A DNA stretch of 64,000 nucleotides from Musa acuminata AAA Group (GCF_036884655.1 NC_088356.1:9404001-9468000), one strand, 5' to 3'; counted from the stretch's first letter, positions 36,280 through 49,468 are shown. Numbers and translations: made by a program. Notes: generated from the letters alone by a model not told the origin.

Positions 36280-36783
36280 CCTTCTCCTCCCTTTTCCTAG
36301 TCCGATCACAATCCCACAAGCCCCTCTTCATCGTGATCAAGCTCGCTAACGGCGAAATCGAGGGCACCAAATCCCTCGTTAGGCCGTGGCTTGCCTTGGC
36401 GTCGTCAATCTGCTCGAGTACGCGAAATCCCCGCCCGTCGCTGATGGTTCCCTGGTGATAGGGTTTCTGAAAGGTGGATACAAGATCACGACGAACACTG
36501 TGAAACTTCCTGACGGATTCATGGGTTTGGAATTAAATTCGGTGCTCAGAGATTGCATAGATGCACAGGGATTTCCGGTTGAGGCAGCGACATTCGGGAG
36601 AGGCATTAAACGCTGGCTTTTGATCGAGCAGGGCACGAAGTACCAGCTTGAGTGTTGATTTGTGAGAGGCATGTCGAGTCATGGGATTCGTTTGAGCTGC
36701 AAAGAGATTGGATCTTGATGGGTTTCATGGACGTGCCAGAGTTTTCCGTGCGGAACAATTTCCTTTGCCGGAGGGAGTTCTGA
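36280..36783 (+). pseudogene. Frame-broken coding relic of unknown family
   Basis: Three adjoining stretches look like one protein in successive frames: IVIKLANGEIEGTKSLVRP (about 36,333-36,385), then LLEYAKSPPVADGSLVIGFL...WLLIEQGTKYQLE (about 36,405-36,650), then CERHVESWDSFELQRDWIL...CRREF ending in a stop near 36,783. Joining them needs two frameshifts and there are no plausible intron borders at the switches. That fits a decayed intronless copy. I do not recognise the family. A sequencing error would be the alternative. Confidence 0.4.
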
Positions 36784-36789
36784 TAGGTG

Positions 36790-39700
36790 AGATGGCTTCA
36801 GGTTCGTGTTTGTCTGAATTGCCTTTACTTGTCCTGTAAATGAGGTAATCCAGTTAATTTAGTTTAGTTAACGTATAATGGTCAAGTTTTCTATAGTTTT
36901 GAACTAAAAATATACTCGTTGTTGTAAAATGAAAAGTATAATCGATGCTTATGTTTTTTCAGGCTCGTTCTCTTGTTTCCATCACTGATGATTGGAAAAT
37001 GTGCTGCAAAAATAAATGTATCATGTACTGAACTCTTTTTCCGTGAGTTTTCATTGACAATGTCACTGGGGTCATTTGCAGGGGAGATTGCTTAATTGAT
37101 GGATATCTATTTACCATGTAAGTGAATGTTTCTTGAGTATAATATTTGATTACAAATAGTTATTTCCTTATTTCAGTTAGGTCCAATAAGGAGACCTTTC
37201 AACTTTGAATTAAGACTTTCTTCAAAATATTCAACCAAAGGATTAGCTAGTCATCACAAGTAATTGAGTAAAATGCTCTCTAGATGAGGAAAGTGGTGGA
37301 ACTTCCAACTTTGCAATTTGTGCTTAAATTTAAACCGAAAATCGTGATCATTGATCAAACTAACTTTCTGAAATCAAGATCTGCAAGTAAACAAGAGAAT
37401 CATCATGGTTTCCTGACAAGTAGTGTCGCCTAATACTTGTATGAATTGAGAAACAGGATAAACTACCCAGAACACCTATACCCTGGATACAACCAGCCTT
37501 TTTCTTCTTCTAGGACTTGATCTGTTGAATGTCCTTTTGGGGTAAATTGCCAAGTGACACATCTAAGAGACAAGGCTAATGTGCCTTCATCTCACTTGGA
37601 CAGCAGCAGGAGTGTTTTTTACCTTTGATTTAATGCCTTTCCTACCCAATTATGTCAATTTCAATAAGATAATTGAAATGATCTATTCGACTTTTCTAGC
37701 TAATCAGATTATACTGTTTTCAGATAAGTCCTTTGGTTATAGTTAACTATGTCCTTTAATTGTATCTTCCAATTATGTCTTTCCTATTCCTTTTTAGTCT
37801 GCTTTTGGTAGTTCGTTTGATTGTCTTTTATAGCCAGGCTAAATAGTTCCCTGCCTACTTCATGAGAAATTCAGTTGCACTGGAACAGACCTTCCTTTGT
37901 GTCCCCTTCAGACATTTAAAATTCCCCTGAATTTGGTCTGTTCATTCTTGTTACAGTTGACCAAGTTCTTATCAGTCTGGTACCTTCAGATGCAAAAGCT
38001 TTTGTTGTGTTGACAGGTCAATGTCTCCTTGCAGGCTTATGCATGTTTTTATTGAAAGTTGAAGGATTATAGTCACAGAACTGTCATAAAACCAAAATAT
38101 AATTTATACTGGAAAATAAACAGAACACAAGAAAAAGAGGAGGTATTTAAAGAACCGGAGGCATTCCTGAAATAAAGTATGTCAGAACTGAATCTATTAT
38201 AGAGGCCAGAAAACCTCATAAATATGCACTTGATTAGTCAGAGTATTCTCACCATCTACTGACTTGTGCATGTTGTACTGAAAATTTATTGTTACAAGTT
38301 GCACATCGTAATTATTCTTAGCAAACATTGGCAATAACTTCTTTAACATGTTAGAATGTGTTTTTTCCTTTTTCAAACTTTTGACTATTTGATTGCCTGC
38401 AAAGGACTTGTTGGATAATCTGCTCTACTACCTTAGTTGTTAAGGGTCCAAAATACTTCATCAGTCACTGCAGTTTCTTTTAAGGGGCACAAGTCACTAA
38501 AGTTAATTTTGAGTATGCTGTGGTTGGATATTCTTTTGATAGCTTCCTATAACTTGCTCTGCCTGCATCATGATCAAACTGGACTTTGATGTTGAAAAAT
38601 ATTGTTCTAGAACTTCTATTCTTGAACAGATATAACTCATGTACATGGGAAACTTTTTTCTATGGAAAGCAAGGATAAAATCAGACATCATTTATTATCT
38701 CTAAAGGTTATTTCTGTAAGATTAAAATGGGTACTAAACGCTCATGCTTCTTGTTACCTGGCATAAGATATTAATGATAGTGTGGTTACAAAAGTTCAAT
38801 CTGGTGTCAGCATCCCTAATATCATCAGGGAACCTGTTAACAAGTTAACAGGATATATGGTTTGATTTGAGTTCATGAGAGGCTAATCAACTGATTTATT
38901 GTTTTGTTTCACCATGACTTAATAGGAATGAATGATTTCTGAAAGTTTGCAGACATAAGTTCCACGATGATTTTTCATCATGATGCCTATCTATGTATCT
39001 TGGTGTTGAAACAATTATAAAGTGGGAAGAAATTTTCTGGCAGTAACATCAGTTTCCATGCCATTCATTTTATTGCATGGATATAATGGCTACATCAGCT
39101 GTTGAATGGCTATAAAAGAAAACAGCAAATAAGAGTCAAACTTATCATGTCTAGGACTCATGGTCGTATCCATGACTCAAGAGTGAAGTTGTATTTGAAG
39201 GAGTTCACGCCACTAATATGTGCAAGGATGTCCAAGGAGTCAAGTATGTCTTCTTCTTCCTTCACAACCACCTACAGAATAAGCAGTATGTTGTTAGAAT
39301 TAGTAAGGATGCCCACTCAGTGCGAAGAAGGAACTACTATGGATCATTCTGCGGAAGCTTGTTACCTCTGATTTATCAGGCTGTGAATTTAGATTGGAGC
39401 TATTTTACAAAGTAGCCGATCTTTCTAATTCTGATCAGGTCTAAAAATTGAATCTTCTTTTGTTTGCAACTTGATGTTCTTTTAAGCTTCTAAGCTCTTT
39501 GAGAAAATGATTATGGTGGTAGTTATTTTCGCAATTTGTTTTCCTTTTTATATGCACTGGATGGTGCTATTTGATGTTCAGAATTTTTCGTGTTCCAAGT
39601 ATCAGTATTAAAGACACTAAAGTGAGTGAGCTAATAGTAAATGTGAAGGAAAAACTACTAGAAGTAAAGCACCATATTATGAAAGCATTATTCATTTATC

Positions 39701-39947
39701 ATTTTTAATGTAAAGCTAACCGACAATAATTCCTGGTTGATTTTCTGAAATATAATCATGAATCTCATAGCATTTTTTCATTTCTACATGCAAGCTAACC
39801 TTAGATCAGTCTACGTTATGACCAATAAATTCTGTTCTCACATCAAGTAAAACTTAGGTCATCAATATCTTTTGTGCTACTCTTTTGAGTCAGATTTTTA
39901 TCTTTCTTGATAGATCTCAATATTTCTGAAGAGCGCATGAGGAAAAT
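36790..39947. other. No gene identified
   Basis: AT-rich DNA with short frames only. The stretch around 39,100-39,415 has longer overlapping frames (for example QGVKYVFFFLHNHLQN) that look like decayed coding sequence, but I cannot name a family or define limits. Confidence 0.4.
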
Positions 39948-41196
39948 TCAGATTTCTAAGCTGTGAGGAGCTTTCTAGGAATAGATACGTGGAGCAGCAA
40001 TAAAAAATGGGAAAAGTGTGTGCTTACTTCTTCGTCATCATCGAATTCATGGTTGCTGGAACTGGGTTTTGTTATCTCCCCAAATTCATCATTCCTAGCA
40101 AACCGTCCACGGACTCTTGGTCGGCTGTCTGCTAGAGTTTTCCTACAAGCATACTGCAAGCATTGTGATCAGTTTTGGTGGTTAGCTGTTAAATCATTTA
40201 ATCTGTTTTTCAATTAATTTTTGAACCATGCATTTTACCTTGATCTTTTTGCTGAAGTTTCTTTCATTTCTCTTCTTCATGTATCTGTGGATCTTCTCCT
40301 TCCTCTCCTCGACGGACAAGCGGCCTACTTTGAAGGTGGTATCATCCATGACCGGGATGTCGGATGCTGGCAGCAGCATCGGTTTGCCACTGCCTCCGGC
40401 CATCAGACGTTGGCTGCCTCCTCGAATTACCTTTATAAGGCAAATCAAACTGTATACTAACTTTATATAAAGAAGCCAAGGTATGTTATCCATATTTACT
40501 GTCTTTAGGGGAAAAAAAAAAAAAAGTCATGACTACAGCACCAGGTTCAGACCAATTGTCATCAGATACTGGATAAGCTGGATCTATTCTTCTGTTCGTT
40601 AGTGATGTGGTCAGATGAAAAATGCGGGCTTTGATTCCCGGTTTTATCTGTTATAATTTATGGATTGCGTGGGATAATGGATCAACAGTTGAAGCATCTA
40701 ATGACTGTTTTGTCAAAAGAGCTGCAGAAAAATTCTGTAGTCAATGGTCTTGAGCTCTCACTTTCAATCATTGGTTTGCATATGATAACTGAGAGAATCC
40801 TCCTGTTCTGGGCTTTTAGATTACATTATCTCAGTCCTATAGATGCCCCCAAAAGAAAAAGAACTTTATTGAAGACTATGACATATCCCAGAATAATGTT
40901 GTTCATGTATTAATGTCACAGTCATGTGTCGACCTAATAATGTTACTATAGCATCCATATCAAAATGATCTTGAATAGGGTCCTTTAAAGTTTTAACAGG
41001 AGCCAGAAATGTGACCTAAACATATGCTTGGTCCTCTTTCGAGAACCACAAATTTGCAAGTGCAGACTAAGGGTGTTCTTCACTCAACATCTTTGAGTGA
41101 AGAATAATTTTTTGTATGGGAGGCTTGAGATATGTGCACCTTCTATTATTTTTTGTATGAATAATAAAAATATGATATTGATAGAATTTAGTCATG

Positions 41197-41232
<36 letters not shown>

Positions 41233-44200
41233 TAATGTAATCGTCCTTCTAATTGTACATACGCATGGTTGATATGCGTGCAATGCAAGAGATAATGGCA
41301 TTAAAAAGTAATATAGCTGAGAAATAACGAAAGAGATGAGTCAAAAAAAAAGGAAAGGATATCGTATCGAGTTTGACGTGGGTACCTGCAAATCGCCGGT
41401 GCTATACGCTCGCTGGGTATCCTGAGCGTACAATCCCAAAACACCATCCATCCTATGGTAATCCGCCACGTCAGGTGGTCCCACGAAGCCCGCGCCTGGC
41501 GCCGCCGCCATCATCCCGCCCGCATAAAAGAACCCGTCCCGCCCCTCTTCGCCCGCCATTCCACCCCGGTAGTACAACGCCCCGACGCCGCCCCCTTCGA
41601 GGAGGACGCACGGCTCCATCCCCGCGAACCCGGGTGTCTGCTGCATCGCCGTCACCGCCGCAGCGGCGTAGTATTCCTCCTCGCTTGCCGTCAGACGCTG
41701 CTGGTGGCAGCTTGGTGGGCCCCGGACCGCCGCGGGATCAGGCGAGTACGGTCGGTACCCGCTCGTGGCCGCGTCGCCCATCGATATCTGGTCGTCGAAG
41801 GGGTCCAGGTGGTGTTCCCCTGCGTAAGACGGCGGTGCGGGGAACATGGCCAGGGGAGGGCTCAGCGGCGAGGAGTCGGCGGGGAGGACGTCAGCCTCGG
41901 TGTCGGGCAGCTGCGAACTGGGGGCGTCGAGGAGGGCAGAGAGGGTGGCGGAGTCGATGGGGGAGGGGAAGGGTGAGAAGGAGGCGTCGTCGGTGTAGCA
42001 AGGGAGAGGCGTGGTGGCGGACGCCTCGGCGTTCACGTCGTCGGTGAACCGGAGGAGGGCGATGTCGGGCGGTGGGAAGAGATCCCCACCGACGTCGCCG
42101 TCGCAGAAGTCGAGGATTTGGGCGGCGATGGGGCTGGAGATGCCCTCCTCCTGCTTCCAAACAGGCCATTTTAAAAGGAGGAGCTACAAGAAGTGCGGAA
42201 ACTATTACAACAGTAGGATTTTTTTTTGCCTCTCAACAAAAAGAACATGCAAAGAAAGGGACACTTCAAAGCTTCTCCATTGACGATGAATTATTGCTTA
42301 AAGAAACATTCTAATAAATCACATGCAAATAGACATTTAAGAGTCTTTTCCATCAACAAAGAAAAGAATTTCCAATATATAGTAGAATAATCATGTTTAA
42401 ATAATTTTAGTCTAACATTTACGACTAGAAATTACATAAGAACGAACAAACTTGAATTCAGAATTAAGATGTTAACAACAACAGTAAAGTAGTGTGTATC
42501 AATATATGCAATATCGTATCGTACCATTATTTTAAGATTGGTTCAGTATGATACGGTACCGACGTACCGAACGGTATACCAGGGTCTATCGAGCGATTTC
42601 CTCTTACTATAGCACCGCTACAGTGTATTACGATAGTACTGTAGCATGGTATGTTCGGTAGCGAATGGTTCGCATACCGATATGTCATCGGATCGATACG
42701 TATCGCTCATACCGAGTGGTACTATTCGAAATTACATACCATGATACGTATAATATAAGCATTAGTAAGAGAATGTTTCTAATTACTAGTTGAAGGGATA
42801 AGTTTGCTAATACGTCACCCAAGCAGCTCAACTGAAGGATGCACATCGATTATGTATATGGCGTTGTTGTTTGAAAGGGGTGAGAGAGGAAGAAGGCAAC
42901 TCTCTTTGCCATGAGCGGACAGGGAACCGTGTTGACGAGGCAGGCACCAGAAGCCGCCATGCTGTTGACTTCAAAAGTAGCGGGGGTTGACATGTGCTGG
43001 TGGAGTGCAAATGGCCATAGTGAGAGTCGTAGGGTTGGCCATGGAAAGACCATATGGACGTGGCAAATATAACAGTGACTCCACTGATCCATCCAGAAGG
43101 ATAACTCTCGTTAAGCCACCTGCTGGGTTTCCATAGATAACTTTAGAGGTGGAGGGAGACGAGAGGCTGATTGAGGAGATGGAACGCTGTTGACCACTAG
43201 TCTAAAGATCCAAGCGACTACAACGAAAACAAACATTAATTTTTGAGAGATCTTTCTTTCACCATTTTTTTCTCTTCTATTTCTTTTTCTTTTTGGTGGA
43301 TAAATATGAGGTTTTATAGTAATCTAGTCAAGATTTCAACGTAGAAAATTATTTTGATAATATATATTTTAGACTCCAGCTACGTCAGTACCCGTGTCGC
43401 TACCGTATCAGCACGAGGACTAGGGGGGGGCTTTCACGTGCCAAGACATAAGTCATGTCGAGGAACCCCTTGGTACTTCCAGTCACGGAAAGCTCGGGAC
43501 GATGCTGCCTGGCGTCGTTCTACGCATTCCGGGACGACGATCGCACAAAGGTACCACCTTACCACTCAGGGATCGGTCTCCACGCCAAACCCACGTACAA
43601 CCGATCCTCGCATAGTAGTATAAAAGCCCATGACCGATATTTGATAGGGGGAGGCAAAAAAGAAAAAATGAAGCCAATCACTAACTTAATCATCGAGGGG
43701 CCAAAGTCGAAAACCCCCGACGAGGGTCTTCTGTGCAGGAGCATGGCCGTCCCCGGAAGTGCGACCGCCCCGACCGAGAGACGCCCTCCCCGAAGACGAT
43801 GCCAATATCTCGATCGAGAGCCACCTTCACTCAGACGGTGTTAGCATCCCGACGTGCCGTACATCGGCGCCTCACCCCCACCGATCATAAACTCCCGATA
43901 TCGACTCGTGAACTAGGCCGTGTTGGCCCACTGGCCAACGGTGCATCAGTTCCTCAACATCACTTGTTTGCATTGCATAACTCCAAAGAGTGCAAGATAT
44001 GCATTCTACAAAGCTGACACGTATAGGAATCGAGAACCATCTTTAGTTTTAGGGCATCGAAGCTAATTAGCCAGCAGACATAAGTAAAGTCAAATATCAA
44101 ATATTCCTCGACATGAAAGTGCTCTTGGTCTCGTCTAAGATAATACGGAGACGGTTCCTTTACCGTACCTCATGCACCTTCTACTGCGCGTCATGTGAAG

Positions 44201-45068
44201 GGAAAGCAGCAGAAGGAGCACCTCTAAGATGAAAGGTGAACTGTTGTCCCAAATTTCTGATGAATTGTCTGACAACTGGGATCATAATTAATTGTTTTAA
44301 TTCTTTGATCCGTTCAAAGGTTGTCTGCAGCTTCGCTGACGATCAAATCGGTAGCTGTGTCATGGATTCTCGTTCTATTTTCAGCATCAGTCTGCTGGTG
44401 ACCAGCTGATTTACCCTTGAGATCCTGAACATAGTCACTGGCATTTAATTAGGTGGAGTGATGAGTGCAGTTTCAGCAAAATGGGCTTATAGTTTGGGAT
44501 TGACACACTCGATGGAATGCGCATGAAAGACATATAAGCCAAAAAAATTAGGGGGGTCATGCATATGGGGAACAACTCAGAAACAAGGAAAGCAGATTTT
44601 TGTCATGGATAAATGAAGGGCAATGATTGGCTTTGGATAGAACAATCAGGCTGTGAAAGCATGGAAGTCTCCTGCATCTTGGAAATGTGAATTAGCTGCG
44701 TAAGGAGTAGGAAACAGCTGCAGCTACCTATGGACAGCCACACGCAGAGAGCGTCTCCGTTATGATATGAGATTACACTTGCGGATTTGAGACCTAAACC
44801 GGGGAAAAGAACAGGTAAATGCCTATGAATTCTAACTAAAATCTCCCAAGGATGCTTTCATGAAGATCGAGCTTCTGGTAATTCCCTGGTGAATCTAAAA
44901 ACAGCAATCCATCATCCTTTGGACGGGCTTAACTTTGACAAGAATGTCAAACCTTCTCAAGAACTATCAAGCGAACATGTAGAAGGAAACAGGTCAAGAA
45001 ACCAAAAGGCACAAGTTACTTACAACGGAGAGCTGCTCTGACGTTGTATTGATCACGTCCTGCTGCAT
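39948..45068 (-). CDS. CCT-motif transcriptional regulator (CMF type, no B-box)
   Basis: Nuclear regulator of the CCT family; members act in flowering, circadian or chloroplast-related control, often with NF-Y subunits at CCAAT sites. Five exons in transcript order: 45,068-45,024 (MQQDVINTTSEQLSV), 42,150-41,386, 40,430-40,239, 40,153-40,028 and 39,974-39,948. All junctions are phase 0 and total 385 codons including stop. Exon 2 begins EEGISSPIAAQILDFCDG, a motif shared by this subgroup. The CCT domain spans exons 3-4: VGRLSVEERKEKIHRYMKKR, NERNFSKKIK, then YACRKTLADSRPRVRGRFAR, with the typical intron in the middle. No B-box zinc finger is present, so this is not a full CONSTANS-like protein. 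The first intron is about 2.9 kb and repeat-rich. Confidence 0.9.
41199..41230. repeat. TC microsatellite in CCT intron 2
   Basis: Long CT dinucleotide run within the intron between exons 2 and 3. Confidence 0.9.
42505..42750. repeat. GGTACCG/CGGTATACC-rich dispersed repeat in CCT intron 1
   Basis: Dense in short inverted words (GATACGGTACCG, CGGTATACC, ATCGATACGTATCG) with a CACTGTAGC-like core. Similar vocabulary reappears at about 57,140-57,240 in a PRP19 intron, so this is probably a non-autonomous dispersed repeat. Exact ends not determined. Confidence 0.45.
43400..44020 (+). mobile_element. Probable solo-LTR or LTR remnant in CCT intron 1
   Basis: GC-rich island within AT-rich intron. 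It contains GTATAAAAGCC near 43,617 as a TATA-type box, then, some 60 bp on, ACTAACTTAATCATCGAGGGG and an AAAACCCCCGACGAGG-like stretch, which is a common layout of gypsy LTR R/U5 regions in monocots. No terminal repeats or target duplication identified, so limits are approximate. Confidence 0.4.
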
Positions 45069-45322
45069 GCCGGCCTCCTCCTCCTCCACCAACTCTCGCA
45101 ATTATTATTATGATTATTATTGTATTATATATAAGGACAACGAAGAATATATATATATATATATAGATAAAAGAAGATTTATTCTCTTCTTGTCTTTGAA
45201 CCCTACTCCTAGCCTGAGATCAAACCATGTTGGTCTCTCGAAAGGATTGAAGTGCAAAAAGAAGGGGAAAGAAGATGGACAGAAGAAAAGGGAAATCCTA
45301 AGCCAAACCATGGACCTTCGTC

Positions 45323-45334
45323 CGTATATATAAG
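45323..45334 (-). promoter_or_regulatory. Probable TATA box of the CCT gene
   Basis: TCTTATATATAC on the minus strand, about 255 bp upstream of the start codon at 45,068. The leader would include an AT microsatellite (about 45,150-45,166) and a GGA-rich stretch before the ATG. Confidence 0.5.
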
Positions 45335-45659
45335 AGGGGAAGGGGTAGGAAAAGGAAGGCGATGGATCGAGGGGAGTGGGAATTTAGTGGGTGGGGGTTA
45401 TTCCCGTTGCTAAATATAGAGCGAGGGGAAGAGATCAAATAAGGAGGAGGACGAGGGAGGGAAGCACGGAGAGAGGACAAGTAACGGCCCCGTTTATTGT
45501 ACGGGCACACGCCGTCAGCGGTGGCGCCGCGAGGCTAACGGAGGGCCAGGGAGAACCCGCCTGCCGCGGGATAACGGAGACATGGTCTGTTAGCCACGTG
45601 GCACTACTAGTGCACGTGTCGACGATGAGTTGGCTGACTCTGCGCCGGGCGTGCCTTTC

Positions 45660-46335
45660 CTATTTTGGCTACACCCGTGTATTCGGAGTTCACTCGTGTG
45701 ACAAATGACGATTCTACCCTCTAACAGGTGCCCTAATAAAATAAAAGCCCGTCACTACTGCCTTGTGATTGGAAGCGGCGGTGGAGACCACCTGGGATCC
45801 ACAGAGGGTCGAGCTCTTATTGGCTATAGTGCAGTAACCCCCGCGTCTTGCGAGTTCATACCGAATGACGCTTTTGCCCTCCTGCGTGTGTCGTGATAAA
45901 ATGGAAGCCCGTCGCTACTGCCTTGTGATTGGAAGCGGCGGTGGAGACCACGTGGGATCCACAAAGGGTCGCGATCTTATGGGCTACAGTGCTGTAACCC
46001 CCGCGTCTTACGAGTTCACTTGTGTGCCAAATGACGATTTTGCCCTCCTGCGGGTGGCCTAATAAAATGGAAGCCCATCTCACTGCTGCCCTGTGATTGG
46101 AAGCGGCGGTGGAGACCACGTGGGATCCACAAGGCCCGATACCTTATAGGATGTAGTGCAGTATACCCCGCGTATTAGGAGCTCACTCGCGCGTCAAATG
46201 ACGATTTCGCCCTCCTGCAGGTGGCCTGGTAAAATGGAAGCTCGTCGTTTCTACTGCCTTGTGAATAGAAGCGGCCGTGGAGACCACGTGGGATCCACAA
46301 AGGCTCGAGATCCTATAGGCTGTAGTCCATTAGTC
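45660..46335. repeat. Tandem array of 160-168-bp units with G-box and CCAAT motifs
   Basis: Four units plus a partial leading one. The landmark GTGGAGACCAC starts at 45,781, 45,941, 46,109 and 46,277, giving spacings of 160, 168 and 168 bp. Units 2-4 contain CCACGTGGGATCC (a perfect CACGTG G-box); unit 1 has CCACCTGG. Units 1-3 carry GTGATTGGAAGCGG, an inverted CCAAT box, about 15 bp before the G-box; unit 4 has GTGAATAG instead. The array lies about 0.3-1.0 kb upstream of the CCT gene's proposed TATA box. Confidence 0.88.
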
Positions 46336-49300
46336 ATAGTAATTGGGAAACACTTTTACTGCTACGACGAGATGACATGCACGTTAGAGGATTCCCTGCA
46401 AAACCATGCAAAGCACTTTTACCGATATGGTGACATGACACCCTCGTGCAGGAGATCACCGCGAAGGCTCCTTCGGCACCCATTCGAATATGAGCTTCCA
46501 TGATCTCGTGTCTGTAGCCGACCGGAAGACACATGTCCTTTTGTTTGTGACATCTTAAATATGTTTTCGCTTTCGGACATAAGTTTCTTCATCCTTTAAT
46601 TTTATTTTCATTTTTTACTTTTATTCTTACGTACACCTCTAAATATTTTGTGTCTACTACACATCTCTCCATAAGAAAGAGAGTTATTCTCATATATGTG
46701 CTTTTTGTCTTCTGTCAATTGCCACCACTAAAGACTAATTTACACAAGACACTAATCAACGAGAGCCCAACGCGTCAGGTTTGCAGACAGGAATCATGCA
46801 TCATTTATCTTGTCAAGCAGCAACAGCAGCACCAGCGAAGCCTGTCGAACCAATCCACCATGCAATATGGTATGGATCGAATGACTGCTGCATTTACCAT
46901 GCAGGAATTCAATACCTCAGCAAGAGCAGAAGCGTAGAGTGTGAAACATAAGGGGACACATGGAACCTTTACAGGAGAATATCATTTTATGTCATTCCTG
47001 TTGTCTGAAGCGATCCCCCACCTTGCAGGAAGATCATGGCATGCAATGTCAACTTGATTATCTCAGACAGACATCTGACTTCTCCAGCAACTAAAAACGA
47101 TAAAAGATCAGAGACTAGTGATCACACGTCTGCGGAACTAATGCCCATCAATCTCTTAAAAGAGGACTTCCACTGCCTCAATTCTTTTTAGGGCCACAAC
47201 CAGTTATCCCAGAATCTGAAGTCCATCAGGACTAGTTACCCTGTAGGATAGGACAGCCCTCAAAGCAAGTGAAAGAAAAAAGGAAAAGGGAGATCAGAGA
47301 CCACCACCGAGATCTTCCATGCGTGGTGTGTGCCATCCCTTTAGACCTACACTGGAATTCCATGCCCTTCCTCTTACAACACTATCCTCCACTTGTTTTG
47401 TGTCATGATGCGGGCTTCTGTCCAGACCTGAACTGCCGTGTATAATTCCCTCCTCCCTCTGTCTTTGTGCCTTCTCAGACATGGCAAACTTGCCCACCCA
47501 CATGAACCATGCACGCTGGATGTTGTGCCTCCCCAGGACATGAAATCCAACAGCTTTGAACCTTGGATCGTGTTCCTATCACAAGACATATATTCCGGTC
47601 GAACGACAAGACGCAATATCCCCCGGTGAACTGATTGGATTCCTTTGACACTACCTGATGATTGGCAGATTATGCTACATTGGACTCTCGGTGATAATGC
47701 CGAATGATGCTCTGGATTAAGCAAGTCTAAAGAAGCTGTAGGCTAGCAAATTAAGGTTTCGCTGGCATTAGACATCAACGTGATGCACACTTTAGATCCA
47801 TCTTGCAACTTCTGACTCCAGAAAAACACAAGAGAACTGTTCACAAAACCTATATCCTCGTTGTTGTTGTTATTATTATGATTATTATCATAATGTCTCA
47901 GAGAATTCAAATATATTATAGAAAGTATGCCGCAGAAGAAAAGGATAACATAAAGACCAGATATGACTCTAAAGAATCACAAGCTGCACATCTATTTTTC
48001 GTCCAACCAATGCATTTCAATCGTCTTAGCATCATCAGCGCTTCTGTTCACGATCTATATTATGTTGAGGCACTTGACCAACTTAGAATAACTCGCCAAG
48101 ACGAGCCATGCATGGTGCTGGGCCTCTGCCGGACAAGAAAAGCCACCAGATCACCACAAGACATCTCCCATCACTTCATTAGACGTAAGATGCTCGAGGA
48201 ACTGCGTCGCCATTGCAAGGCCGCTCTTGGCAGATGAAGCCGTATAAAGAGCTCGAGGACAGCCCACTAGTGGCACTGCATCAACCTCAGTGCACTAGTG
48301 ATATCGAGGCTTGTTGGTGCCATTGGTTGATAGCTTTCGAGCACAGGATGCATTTGAGAGAATTGAGAGCAAACGAGTACACCACCAGGACATTCTGAAA
48401 TGTATGGAGGAGGAGAAAGCTTGTCGCATGCAGGATTTAGAATGAGAACCAGCTAGAAAGCATATTCTTATTGAACCGACAAGTATTTTAGGAATTCCAA
48501 GTGAATCCGAGACTACTAGGATAGAGCCATAACTTGATTTAAACATCACCCTCCTTGTCAATGATTAACACCACTATCTTGTTAAGAACCATCGTATATC
48601 GATTCAAAGGTGATGGAGGAAATATTCACCATCAATCGCGACTGGATAAATGACAACACAGTTAGCAATGAGAAATCGCCGATATCATCACTATAAAAAG
48701 GATTTCCTCTAACTATACATTATAAATACTATCCTCACGATAATAATGATATAAACATTCACTCGCTTTAACACTGATCTTAAGTTTCTTATCACTCGAG
48801 TTTAGACCCAAGAACACCTCCATTAACTCGAGCATGGGATGATGATCATTCGAGAAAACTTCAATATCATGCGATCATCAACCCCAACAAATTATGGAAG
48901 AAAAATGAATCGATTGGCTTTAGGCGAACCGATACAAAGGGATAATCCATGCATGATGATTAAAGAATGATCCGTCAGAGGCAATTCTGCGTACATTAAT
49001 TGCCCACAAAATCGCATCAGAAAGATCAGCGACATCGATGAAGCATTCCTGTATTGTATGTACATCAACAGATATCACATATTATACGAACATAACAGGA
49101 CAAGACCAACGTAATTAAGTTGGTAGCTACCGGGTTTCGATGATGGATCAAGTGATTGCTATTGATTTCAAATTCGATCCGATTTCGACAATGAACCTCT
49201 TGATTTTTGAGCCGGTTTGGATTGGACCTCCATCGAACCCAAATGCTTTTGGGCTTATCTCTGACCCGGGAGCCTAAAATGGGTCGGCCCGCGACTCATT

Positions 49301-49467
49301 TCTCGCCCGTTAAGATCTGAAACGGGGTAAGCGATTAACGGGTAGATCTTTCGTTTTCCGGGTTTCGGATGTCCGATCATTGATATCGGATCCAGTGGTT
49401 ATCTCAGATCTGACCCGCAGGGCTCGAATCGAGTCGAATGGAACATAAGCAATTTCTATAAACCCGC

Positions 49468-49468
<1 letters not shown>
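46336..49468. other. No gene identified
   Basis: Moderately AT-rich DNA with scattered short frames. None carries a recognisable domain. It forms the divergent interval between the CCT gene (leftward) and PRP19 (rightward). Confidence 0.5.

Noticed and set aside
35829..36300. Tyr/Ile-rich frames on both strands
   Set aside because: Translation of the TA/TATG microsatellite.
39102..39415. Overlapping plus-strand frames that look faintly coding
   Set aside because: No family match, no consistent frame, and no splice borders; mentioned only within the intergenic entry.
41373..42047. Plus-strand Arg/Pro-rich frame over CCT exon 2
   Set aside because: Antisense shadow of the CCT protein exon; the minus-strand product has family motifs and phase-perfect splicing.
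45391..46503. Open frames across the tandem array upstream of the CCT gene
   Set aside because: They repeat with the unit and carry no domain; the region is better read as repeat/regulatory DNA.
47374..47724. Minus-strand open frame of 116 codons
   Set aside because: No recognisable domain, no splice or promoter context; length is within chance for this composition.
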